Assembly (NCBI GenBank): GCA_017544935.1
Contig: JAFYDF010000081.1
Coordinates: forward strand, 1 to 36,843
Direction: 5' to 3'
Source of the DNA: Clostridia bacterium
GTDB taxonomy: Bacteria > Bacillota > Clostridia > Christensenellales > Aristaeellaceae
DNA length: 36,843 nt
Shown piece by piece: positions 7,528 through 15,496 of this stretch. Under the pieces are notes generated by a model. It saw only the letters and a program-made list of their open reading frames with translations, was not told the origin of the DNA and ran no database searches. Every line of letters starts with the position of its first letter. Within the stretch, counting starts at the first letter, position 1. Position numbers and translations under genes: made by a program.

Positions 7528-9011
7528 GCCGCTTTCCCTCCTTTCGCACGCCGTACGCCCCGTTTAGGCTTGATGAAGCGATTCCATACGACCAGCAGGA
7601 TGACCAATACGACTACACCGGTCAGGAACCAGCTGATATTATCGCGAAGGGCTTCATTGCGCCAGCGCTTGAAAGCCACGGAGTAATATGCACGGTTCAT
7701 GCCACGGCGCAGATAGAGCAGCGCATTCTCGTTATCGCCGGCAGAGAGGTATGCTTTTCCGATACCGCTGTTGGCCAGCTCATTGTTCTCGTCCAGTTTC
7801 AGAACTTCCTGCCACAGCGGGATAGCAAGACTTTCGTCACCGTTGAAGCGGAGGCCGACGGCTTCGTTGATCAGGGCGCCGTATTCTGTTACAGAAAAGA
7901 TGTTCACGGTTGCCTGCAGGGAATCAAGCACCAACAGGTTGCGGTCCAATTGCTCAATGGCTGCGGGCATGCGGAAAGTGCCTTCCTGTGTGCCGATACC
8001 GCCGAATATGTAGAGCAGATTGCCCTCGTGATCATACGTGAAAATCCTGCCGCGTTTAGCATCAAGCAAGGAATAAATACCATGGTCGCGGTAGACTACG
8101 TCCACAATCTGACTGGGTCCGGAATAGATACCGATCGAATTGAATACGAGGTCACCGCCAACGTTTTCTTTGGGACCTTTGCGGATGACATCTTCGCCTC
8201 GAGGGTTCAGGCGGCGTACAGCCTGTATGCCATCGGTATCTTTATTGGAAGCATACACAAAGCCTTCTTCATCCACATCGATACCGGTGAACTCGGTGGG
8301 GATGAACAGCTGCTGCTTGGAGCGCTCTTCCTTGGTAGAGACCTTTCTCCAGAATCTTTCCCACAGACTGATCTTTACGCTGATGGTACCGAAGAAACCG
8401 GTGAAATCGCCTTCGGATGAGAACACCATGATGCCCTGGAACATGTTCTGTGCCACGCAGTAGACACGGTCAGCATAGTCCACGGAGACCTTGAGCGGTG
8501 TGAATACGAATTTCTCATCCAGGACTTCACTTTGTGGATTCTGAACATACTTGACGAACGTGCCGTCAAGTTCCAGCACCACGATGCGGCGGTTCTGTGA
8601 GTCGGCGATGTAGAGCTGCTGGTTTTCAGAGACGGCTACACCGTAAGGCGCATTGAAAGTCTCATGCTTGCCTTCGGCCTCAAATCCGTCAATCACCTGC
8701 AGGACCGTTTTCATGTCTTCGGACAGCACCACGATGCGGTTATTTCCCGTATCAGCGATGTAGAGCTTTCCGTCAGGGGAAACACACAGATCCTGCGGAG
8801 AACGGAATGCGCCGAGGGATTCGCCCTGCCAGATCAGAGACACACCGGAGATATTTCCATTCGGAACATAAGGAGCCGGAGTATACAGAATGTTATTCCA
8901 GTAGTCGTAGTTGTAGCAATCATAGGGCAGAGACCCTGTGGCAAGTGCATAAGGTGCCAGAAGGCACAGGATGGCTGCCAGGCACAGCGTGCGGAGAATC
9001 ATACGTTTCAT
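7524..9011 (-). CDS. NHL beta-propeller protein with TPR and C-terminal membrane anchor
   Basis: 495 residues from the ATG at 9011. A GTG nine bases further upstream is too close to the AAGGGGG site, while the ATG is ten bases away. Visible order: signal peptide (about 1-25, ending ALATG); NHL-type propeller repeats (about 60-370) with repeated Y-IADTGNNRIVVL, YIADSQNRRIVVL and FVYASNKDTDGI units; a TPR-like pair of helices (about 380-440, SLAIPLWQEVLKLDENNELA and GKAYLSAGDNENALLYL); one membrane helix (about 460-480) and a basic tail. It should be held outside the membrane by its C-terminus. NHL propellers mostly bind proteins or polymers. Between a permease and YIP1/DUF5696, it may dock the non-lipidated binding protein or glycan; inferred. 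Confidence 0.85.
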   Translation of the reverse strand: MKRMILRTLCLAAILCLLAPYALATGSLPYDCYNYDYWNNILYTPAPYVPNGNISGVSLIWQGESLGAFRSPQDLCVSPDGKLYIADTGNNRIVVLSEDMKTVLQVIDGFEAEGKHETFNAPYGVAVSENQQLYIADSQNRRIVVLELDGTFVKYVQNPQSEVLDEKFVFTPLKVSVDYADRVYCVAQNMFQGIMVFSSEGDFTGFFGTISVKISLWERFWRKVSTKEERSKQQLFIPTEFTGIDVDEEGFVYASNKDTDGIQAVRRLNPRGEDVIRKGPKENVGGDLVFNSIGIYSGPSQIVDVVYRDHGIYSLLDAKRGRIFTYDHEGNLLYIFGGIGTQEGTFRMPAAIEQLDRNLLVLDSLQATVNIFSVTEYGALINEAVGLRFNGDESLAIPLWQEVLKLDENNELANSGIGKAYLSAGDNENALLYLRRGMNRAYYSVAFKRWRNEALRDNISWFLTGVVVLVILLVVWNRFIKPKRGVRRAKGGKAA

Positions 9012-9026
9012 CTTTCGCACACCCCC

Positions 9027-9956
9027 TTAATCCTTCATGCCCGAGGTGGTCATGGTCTCGAGAATGGAGCTCTGGCAGATGAGGAAGAACGTAATCGGGA
9101 TTGCTGCGATGATGAAGGTCACCGCCGCACCTGCACCGGCGCGGCTTACGCCGCCCGATGTGATCTGCTGCAGAGCATACTGCAGAGGCTTGAGTTCTTC
9201 CGAACGCAGGAACATACCGCCCGTGTTGCCCCACATCTGCTGGAACTGGAAGATAGCCAGTGTCAGCCAGGCGGGACGTACGTTGGGCATGACGATATGC
9301 CAGAAAATCTGCCATTCGGTCGCGCCCTGGAGGCGTGCGCTTTCCATCAGAGAGTCGGGAAGCTGTTCCATAAACTGCTTCATGAGGTAAAGACCCATGC
9401 CGAAGGACCACGCAGGCAGGACCAGTGCCGCATAAGTGTTGTTGATGCCCAGCCAGGAAATGATCAGGTACTGCGGGATTTGCGTGACTGTCCAGGAGAA
9501 CATCATGGACAGGACGACCATGGAAAACAGCAGCGCCTTGCCGGGGAACTTATGCTTGGCCAGGGGATAAGCGGCCAGTGATGCAACGATGACGTGACCA
9601 ACCATGCCGCCTACCGTGATAATGATCGTGTTGAGAATGTAGCGGGAGAAAGGTACCCAGCTTTCATTCATAAGCACGAACAGATCACTGAAGTTGGTAA
9701 GAGAAGGGTTGCGTACAAAGATGCGCGGCGGATACTGATAAATTTCATCCAATGGCTTGAGCGCGTTGTTAACGATCATTACCAGCGGGAGAACCATGAA
9801 AACGCCGCAGATGCCCATCAGAATGAAGAGCAGCGTGTTGCCCGCCATGGAGCGGTTCAGTTTCTTGCCGCCCGTGCGGCGGCGCATCTTCTTTTCCAGT
9901 TTAATGATTTTGGCGGGACGGTTGTCCACGGGCTTGTTCTTAGGCATTGCCGTCAT
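9027..9956 (-). CDS. Sugar ABC transporter permease, MalG type (second pair)
   Basis: 309 residues from the ATG at 9956. An in-frame GTG at 9965 also exists but lies on top of the GGGTAGGTG site. About six membrane helices, an EAA loop reading LMESARLQGA with IVMPNVRPA, and a C-terminus ILETMTTSGMKD typical of MalG/AraQ permeases. The N-terminus carries a basic cytoplasmic segment (KIIKLEKKMRRRTGGKKL). The start lies one base after the stop codon of the partner permease gene, so the two should be translated together. Together with 9958-10893 it forms the second channel of this operon, next to the large binding protein. Confidence 0.9.
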   Translation of the reverse strand: MTAMPKNKPVDNRPAKIIKLEKKMRRRTGGKKLNRSMAGNTLLFILMGICGVFMVLPLVMIVNNALKPLDEIYQYPPRIFVRNPSLTNFSDLFVLMNESWVPFSRYILNTIIITVGGMVGHVIVASLAAYPLAKHKFPGKALLFSMVVLSMMFSWTVTQIPQYLIISWLGINNTYAALVLPAWSFGMGLYLMKQFMEQLPDSLMESARLQGATEWQIFWHIVMPNVRPAWLTLAIFQFQQMWGNTGGMFLRSEELKPLQYALQQITSGGVSRAGAGAAVTFIIAAIPITFFLICQSSILETMTTSGMKD

Positions 9957-9957
9957 A

Positions 9958-10893
9958 TCATTCACCTACCCTTCTGAGCAGGCGCTGCACCAGTTTATTG
10001 GTGCCCACCATCAGCAGGAAGAGGATGGTGGCGATAGCGGAGGCATAGCCCATATCCAGACGAGTCGATCCGTAGTCAAGAAGATGTGTGACAATTGTTG
10101 CACCTGAGTAGTTGACCGATGGGTTGCCGGCCAGTGCGATAGAAATGTCGGCGACAGCAAAAGATTGAGTGATCTGCATGACGGCACCGAACATCAGCTG
10201 CGGCTTCATGGCTGGGAGGGTGACGAACCAGAGTTCCTGCCAGCGATTCTTTACACCATCGATTGCAGCGGCTTCGTACATGCCCTTGTCCACAGTCTGA
10301 AGACCAGCAATGAACGACAGGAAACCGGTGCCCAGACTCAGCCACAACTGCACGATGATCAGTACCGGCATGACGTATTTTTCGGTCTGCATCCACAATA
10401 CCGGCTGGTTAATGAGGTCCAGGCGCAGGAGCAAGCCGTTCAGATATCCGTAGCGGTCGCCGGTCAGGATTAGGTTCCAGATCATATACGCATTACCGCA
10501 GATGGACGGGGCATAGAACACCAGCGTCATGACCGCACGCAGCTTGGGCTTGAACTCATTGATGATCCATGCAAACAGCAGGCACAGCATATAGCTGACC
10601 GGGCCTGTAACGACTGCGAACAGCAGTGTGTTTCGAAGCGAAACGATGAAGATATCATCTTCGAGCAGAAGCTTGGTATAATTGGCCCAACCAATGAATC
10701 TTGGAGCCTCCAGCATATTGAAATATGTGAAGGATAGATAGATTGACATGAGAACAGGAAGCACCGTGAACAGGAAGAAGAGAATGAAATACGGTGCTAT
10801 GAGCATGTAGGAAGATCTGTTTTTCCAGATCTCATGCCTGAGTGTCAGATCGCGTGCAACGGTCTGACGGCGTTTTGCAACGGTCTGACTCAT
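9958..10893 (-). CDS. Sugar ABC transporter permease, MalF type (second pair)
   Basis: 311 residues with first helix SYMLIAPYFILFFLFTVLPVLMS, about six membrane segments and an EAA loop YEAAAIDGV followed by TLPAMKPQ. This is the UgpA/LacF/MalF arrangement. It starts at ATG 10893, one base after the stop of the large solute-binding protein, with GAGAGGGGG serving as ribosome site inside the upstream coding end. The immediate coupling to that binding protein indicates that the two work together. Substrate is not readable from the permease itself; the locus suggests manno-oligosaccharides. Confidence 0.9.
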   Translation of the reverse strand: MSQTVAKRRQTVARDLTLRHEIWKNRSSYMLIAPYFILFFLFTVLPVLMSIYLSFTYFNMLEAPRFIGWANYTKLLLEDDIFIVSLRNTLLFAVVTGPVSYMLCLLFAWIINEFKPKLRAVMTLVFYAPSICGNAYMIWNLILTGDRYGYLNGLLLRLDLINQPVLWMQTEKYVMPVLIIVQLWLSLGTGFLSFIAGLQTVDKGMYEAAAIDGVKNRWQELWFVTLPAMKPQLMFGAVMQITQSFAVADISIALAGNPSVNYSGATIVTHLLDYGSTRLDMGYASAIATILFLLMVGTNKLVQRLLRRVGE

Positions 10894-10894
10894 C

Positions 10895-13882
10895 TTATTC
10901 CCCCTCTCTGTCCGCTGCCGTGGGCAGACCGAATTCGATGCGCTTGTAAGTGATTTCTGCGTTGATATAGTAGATCTTATCCATCAGTTCCTCGCGGGGG
11001 GTGTTGCCCGATTCATTGCGGCCTTTGCTGGCGTTATCCGTGGTAACAGCATAGAATGCGTTGTTCACATTACGCCAGGTATAATATCCGCCGGGCACCT
11101 GTGGGATGCCGATGACGTTAGCAAACTGTGCGGACAACGCCTTATAGTCGCGGATCGGCCAGGACAGGTTGGCCAGGGCTTCCTGGTTTGCAGTGGCAAC
11201 ACGTGCGGAGGAGCCCATCAGGGATTCCATCTCGCGGCCATACAGGGTCTGCGTTGCAGCGCTGGTCCACCATTTCAGGAACTCCCAGCAGGCATCCGGC
11301 TCCTTGGTCGCGCTCATGATGATATCAGCCAGGCCGCTGCAGCCTGTAGCGGTATTGAGTGTACCGTCGTCGCGGAGCGTACCGGGAACGTGTGTGAAAT
11401 CCCAGAGACCTTTGATGTCAGGTGCAGAGACCTGCAGGTTGTTGTATGTAGTATAGTCACTGATAATGATCGGGCACTCACCTGTACGGAAACGCTCTTC
11501 CACACTTGTGGCACGATCCAGTCTATAATCAGTATAGAACTCGCAATAGCGGCGGAACACATTGATGGCGGTATCGGTATCAAGAGCAGAGGCATCACCG
11601 TTTTCGGTGTAGTAGGAACCGCCCGCCTGGTAGAGAAGCATGGCAAAAGTCTGCTCACCGGGCAGCATGCCAAACTCCATCTGGTTCTTGCTCAGCACGC
11701 TCATGGCGACCTTCACGTCATCCCATGTCTGCGGGAGTTCCAGTCCGATCTCTGCGAGAATATCTTTGCGGTAGAACATCATGGGGAAGGTCTGGGTATC
11801 CGGCAGCGCGTAGGTAGCACCATTGAAGGAGAAGGGGACGAGTGCACTGGGCATGAAGCGCGCAGCGACTTCGGCAAAGTCCTCAAATACGGTGAGGTCC
11901 ATGACGGCATTACGCAGGCCGTAGTTCATGGGAGTATCGTTGCCAGTATTCATGACCGCACCTGCGATACCAGTCGTGTTTGCTACCTGGATGGCAACAT
12001 CAGGACCTTGCCCGGACAGCGTGGCGCGCAACAAGGTGTTCATATCGACCAGCTGCACGTTTACACTGATTCCGGTCTCGGGTGTGAAGTTCTCATCGAT
12101 CAGGTCTTTGATTACATTGGCCTGGTCACGGCCGGTACCAATCCACAGCGTGATGACCTTACCGCCGCTCTTTTCATCTGCAATATTACCCACCTGGTTG
12201 TAGTCGATAATAAACGAATTGTACAGGCGGCTTGATTCATGTGCCAGACCGGAGAAGAAGCCCGTATTCTCTGCAGCGGGGTTTACATCAGGTGTATGGA
12301 TATAGATACGATCCATCTGCAGCGGCTGACCGAGGACTTGTGTGATCCAGTTACCGCAGGCACGTACATTCGTTTTATATGAAGAGAGCACCTTGGTAAA
12401 GCGTTCCTGGTCACGGATCAGCTCTGTCAGCTGGTCATCCATGGTCTTCAGTACGGTCAGCTTATCACTTGTATGCCCGGCTGTTGCTTCCAGCCAGGTA
12501 ATGGCGCGCCTCAGATCTCTCTGAACGTCGATCAGTTCCTGTTCCAGACCGGGCAGGTTGCGTTCGATCTGGTAGTCACGGTACTGGTCGGGGGATACGC
12601 CGGTGATATAAAGTACCTGGCGGTAAATACCGTTGAGCTGCAGTACACATTGCTGAACTTGGCTGATAATGGACGCCATGTCGCCCAGCACTACTTCCAT
12701 ACGCAGGGTATGCTCGCCTGCGGGCAGATGAATGAGATAAGGAGTGCCGTCTCCGGAGGATGCTGTTTCCATACGCCAGTTCTGGCTGTAGTGGAAAGGC
12801 AGCGCGCCGAACTCGCTGAAGGGCACTGTACCGTCAATGAAAATCTTGCGGTACACATCAATACCACGGACAAAATTCTGCTTGTCATAGAAGGACAGGC
12901 AGTAGTCGCCTTCCTCGGGTACTTCGAACTTCCATTCAACCCACTGCCCAGCATTCTTCCAAGCGTTGCCGCCGATGGTATTGTTCAGCAGATAACGTGC
13001 ACTTGAAGGATATACCGCGGCAGATGCCTGATCCTGTACGGGATAGAGCATCTGAGAAGAAGTCTTATCTGCGGTCTCTGCCTCAATGCGTACACAGATT
13101 CCGGACGGCTGCGCGGAGCTCGCCTGTTCGGTTTCAGCATAAGGTACCGGATGCTCGGTATTTTCGAATACCAGGCGGCGTACGAGCATTGGCTCACGCA
13201 AGGAAAGCATGCTCAACGTGTGCTGCCCTGCATCAAGGTACAGGCTCAGACAGTCGGTAATGTAGCCATTGCTGTCATAAATCGCTGTTGTGACCCATTC
13301 AGGCATCTCTTCCGGAGAAGGCTTGAGGTCATTGCCCTGATTATCCTTGCGCCAGGTGATTACGTTTACACCGTTTTCGTCTGTGACGCGCTCAAGGCCT
13401 TCATGCAGATCGTTGCGCCATACACGTGTGAAGGCAATCAGTGAGAGCTCATCATACGGAAGCTTTCCATCCAGGAAGAAAGCACGCTGAATCTCGGAGT
13501 TTTTTCCGGAATAAGGATAATACTCCACCTGCAGGTCGTACCAGCCAGCCTGCTCCACATCGAACTCCCATTCGACAAGCGCTTCTTCACCTGTCAGAAG
13601 AGAATCGCCCTGAGTCCCGTCGTAATCGCTGAGGATTGTTGGCGTATCCACACCTTCCTCCTCGTAGCGCACATACTCAGATGCTTCCAGTATGATTCTG
13701 GCATCCGGACGCTCGGAAGCGAAACGCTGCAGGTATTCGTCATAAGCCGGGATGCTCTTATCGATCGAATACGTGCTTACCAGCGCTTCGTAGTCTGCCA
13801 GGGACAGGTCCGTGACAGCTGTCGCAGAAAATGCGATCGATACGAGCGCCAGCGCCATCGCCAGCAAGATCCATTTCCTCAT
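10895..13882 (-). CDS. Giant extracellular solute-binding protein with N-terminal CBM-like domains
   Basis: 995 residues, more than twice the usual binding-protein length. Visible order: signal peptide (1-22, MRKWILLAMALALVS..FSATA, no lipobox cysteine); a first jelly-roll-like domain (about 60-240, opening ARIILEASEY); a second (about 262-400, VRIEAETADKT, containing QWVEWKFEVPEEGDY and LPAGEHTLRMEV), both of the CBM6/35-like or galactose-binding-like sort; a helical, probably coiled-coil stretch (about 435-515); and a family-1 binding-protein domain (about 575-985) with GPDVAIQVANTTG, YALPDTQTFPMMFYRKDIL, LPQTWDDV and a GLADIIMSATKEPDACWEFLKWW segment. The ATG at 13882 follows TAGGAG by eight bases. 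It should deliver glycans to the permease pair immediately downstream, with the added domains helping capture or tethering; that part is inference. Confidence 0.85.
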   Translation of the reverse strand: MRKWILLAMALALVSIAFSATAVTDLSLADYEALVSTYSIDKSIPAYDEYLQRFASERPDARIILEASEYVRYEEEGVDTPTILSDYDGTQGDSLLTGEEALVEWEFDVEQAGWYDLQVEYYPYSGKNSEIQRAFFLDGKLPYDELSLIAFTRVWRNDLHEGLERVTDENGVNVITWRKDNQGNDLKPSPEEMPEWVTTAIYDSNGYITDCLSLYLDAGQHTLSMLSLREPMLVRRLVFENTEHPVPYAETEQASSAQPSGICVRIEAETADKTSSQMLYPVQDQASAAVYPSSARYLLNNTIGGNAWKNAGQWVEWKFEVPEEGDYCLSFYDKQNFVRGIDVYRKIFIDGTVPFSEFGALPFHYSQNWRMETASSGDGTPYLIHLPAGEHTLRMEVVLGDMASIISQVQQCVLQLNGIYRQVLYITGVSPDQYRDYQIERNLPGLEQELIDVQRDLRRAITWLEATAGHTSDKLTVLKTMDDQLTELIRDQERFTKVLSSYKTNVRACGNWITQVLGQPLQMDRIYIHTPDVNPAAENTGFFSGLAHESSRLYNSFIIDYNQVGNIADEKSGGKVITLWIGTGRDQANVIKDLIDENFTPETGISVNVQLVDMNTLLRATLSGQGPDVAIQVANTTGIAGAVMNTGNDTPMNYGLRNAVMDLTVFEDFAEVAARFMPSALVPFSFNGATYALPDTQTFPMMFYRKDILAEIGLELPQTWDDVKVAMSVLSKNQMEFGMLPGEQTFAMLLYQAGGSYYTENGDASALDTDTAINVFRRYCEFYTDYRLDRATSVEERFRTGECPIIISDYTTYNNLQVSAPDIKGLWDFTHVPGTLRDDGTLNTATGCSGLADIIMSATKEPDACWEFLKWWTSAATQTLYGREMESLMGSSARVATANQEALANLSWPIRDYKALSAQFANVIGIPQVPGGYYTWRNVNNAFYAVTTDNASKGRNESGNTPREELMDKIYYINAEITYKRIEFGLPTAADREGE

Positions 13883-13914
13883 TTCACTCGCTCCTAATAA
13901 TGATTGTATCGTTG

Positions 13915-13931
13915 AAGCCGTCCAACGGCTT
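13915..13931 (-). other. Perfect hairpin overlapping the GH26 stop codon
   Basis: AAGCCGT-CCA-ACGGCTT, seven perfect pairs with a three-base loop; on the transcript it begins within the TAA of the GH26 gene and lies upstream of the ribosome site of the giant binding protein. There is no U-run after it, so it is not a clear intrinsic terminator. An mRNA stability or processing role between enzyme and transporter segments is possible. Confidence 0.5.
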
Positions 13932-15405
13932 AAATACCGTTGCCTTTAAGATCTGGAATGTCTGCGCGGGTGATGACACGTTCGTCGGCATACACTTTTT
14001 TCAGCAGCCATATCTCGGTATACTGCTCACTGGGAGCGTTGAACTTGGAGTTCTTGAGTACAAACTCACCGCCCCATGTACAGAAGCTTCCCCAGACAGT
14101 ACCGTCACGGAAAAGCAGTTCCGCATCGGGCACACAGCCGTTTTCCGAAAGGATGATCATCTTGCGCGCATCCGTATAATCCAGACATTCGATAAACTTG
14201 GCACTCTGTGAGGAATATACGCGTTCGCCGGGATAGATGTCTTCACCGATAATGTCCACAGTGTCATCACCAGGATACCATTCTGCATTCTGCCCGTTCC
14301 AGATCCAGATCAGGTTGTTCAACCCATGCAGATTGCAAAGACGGTCATACAGCAGATTCCATAGCTGCTTATACGCATCTGCACCTGAAGCGCCCCACCA
14401 GAACCAACCACCGCTGGCTTCATGCAGAGGCCGCCATAAAACGGGCACACCCGCATCGCGCAGTACTTTGAGCTCTTCCGCAATGGCATCAATATCCCGA
14501 ATCAGGAGATCATAACCTGCAGGATCCCGACCATCCAGCGCTTTGGAAAGATTGAAGGAGGTATACTGCGTATAGAACCCCGAATACCAACGATCAGACT
14601 GGAGATAAGGCTCAGGCGCATTCCAATGCCAGCAGAAAGCGACGAGTCCGCCCTTTTCCCAGTAATCGATGGCAAGCTTAACGGCGTTTCCTGAAGCACC
14701 ATACGCTACACGGGAGGGCGAATACTCCATCATATCAAGCCCAAGAATTGCCGGATACGATCCGCCGGTTGCCCGCCAGATCGCTTGGTTTTCCATGCCA
14801 TACATACCGCCGTCGCAGAATTGCCCTGTTATGACTTTTTTCCCATAGCATTCGCAGAGCCAGTTGAAAAGGCGCTGCGCTTCAGGTGAAGGATCAGGAT
14901 TGCAAAGGACGGGTTCGATTTTATACAGATCGTCCGGAAGAGGGGCAGAAGGCGTCACTTCGATTGCATCTACTTTGACCCAGCCCCATTCCGTATCCAT
15001 GCCGAGCGTATGATTTCCAGCGGTAAGATATACATATTTCAGCGTGTTCCGGCCAAAAGACTTGCTTTCGGTGATCACTTTTCCGATGCTGCTGCCATCC
15101 AGAATCAGCGGGTTCTCTTTGTGTGAGCCGTCCATGCTGGCCAGAATGACAGAGATATCATATGAGCCATCCTTCTCGACCGAAAGAAGCAGCTGGAAGC
15201 TGTCGCCTGCAGACCTGAAGCCTTCGACCCAGCCGGTGCCCGAGGACTGCTTTGCTTTTACGTTTCCGAAGAAGGTGCCATCCTCTGCTTCCAGATGCAA
15301 GACTGCGTTTTCCGCTGGTGACTCCGCAGAACTGTACAAAAATGTGCAGCAAAGCACGGTAACCAGTATCATAATCGTGATGATCCTTTTTCCGGTCTGC
15401 TGCAT
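13930..15405 (-). CDS. Secreted CBM35-GH26 beta-mannanase
   Basis: 491 residues. It has an N-terminal signal peptide (about 1-27), a CBM35-like module (about 35-152; LHLEAEDGTFFG, GWVEGFRSAGDSFQ, LTAGNHTLGMD) and a GH26 catalytic domain (about 165-480). In GH26 the acid/base is a Glu following His, visible here as WRPLHEASGGWFWWG (E329), and the nucleophile is visible as IILSENG (E421). CWHWNAPEPY is also a GH26 hallmark. The enzyme should cut beta-1,4-mannan backbones outside the cell. The cysteines near residues 19-20 do not form a good lipobox, so release or loose binding through CBM35 is likelier. The ATG follows AGGAGGAG by five or six bases. A terminator lies just upstream, so it is probably expressed partly by read-through or from a promoter I cannot see. 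Confidence 0.92.
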   Translation of the reverse strand: MQQTGKRIITIMILVTVLCCTFLYSSAESPAENAVLHLEAEDGTFFGNVKAKQSSGTGWVEGFRSAGDSFQLLLSVEKDGSYDISVILASMDGSHKENPLILDGSSIGKVITESKSFGRNTLKYVYLTAGNHTLGMDTEWGWVKVDAIEVTPSAPLPDDLYKIEPVLCNPDPSPEAQRLFNWLCECYGKKVITGQFCDGGMYGMENQAIWRATGGSYPAILGLDMMEYSPSRVAYGASGNAVKLAIDYWEKGGLVAFCWHWNAPEPYLQSDRWYSGFYTQYTSFNLSKALDGRDPAGYDLLIRDIDAIAEELKVLRDAGVPVLWRPLHEASGGWFWWGASGADAYKQLWNLLYDRLCNLHGLNNLIWIWNGQNAEWYPGDDTVDIIGEDIYPGERVYSSQSAKFIECLDYTDARKMIILSENGCVPDAELLFRDGTVWGSFCTWGGEFVLKNSKFNAPSEQYTEIWLLKKVYADERVITRADIPDLKGNGI

Positions 15406-15453
15406 TTCTTCTCCTCCTGTTCTGTATGCTGATAAAAGCCCTTGTTATTAATC

Positions 15454-15477
15454 AAAAAAGCCCACACAAAAGTGGGC
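15454..15477 (-). terminator. Intrinsic terminator after the GH5 gene
   Basis: On the minus strand GCCCAC-TTTTGT-GTGGGC is followed at once by TTTTTT. The six-pair GC stem plus a six-U run is a standard rho-independent terminator. It separates GH5 from GH26; the 48 bases between it and the GH26 start contain the GH26 ribosome site but no convincing promoter. Confidence 0.85.
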
Positions 15478-15496
15478 ATGTGCAATTATTGCACAT
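15478..15496. promoter_or_regulatory. 19-bp perfect palindrome centred on the GH5 stop codon
   Basis: ATGTGCAAT-T-ATTGCACAT has nine-base arms around one central base. The stop codon TAA of GH5 is exactly the centre. It abuts the terminator stem. As DNA it could be a protein-binding operator; as RNA it could fold to an eight-pair stem with the stop codon as a three-base loop. Confidence 0.5.

Noticed and set aside
8664..9581. Plus-strand open frame of 305 codons
   Set aside because: Antisense to the NHL and permease genes, His/Arg/Gln-rich shadow composition, no ribosome site or domain.
11390..12235. Plus-strand open frame of 281 codons
   Set aside because: Antisense shadow of the solute-binding domain of the large binding protein.
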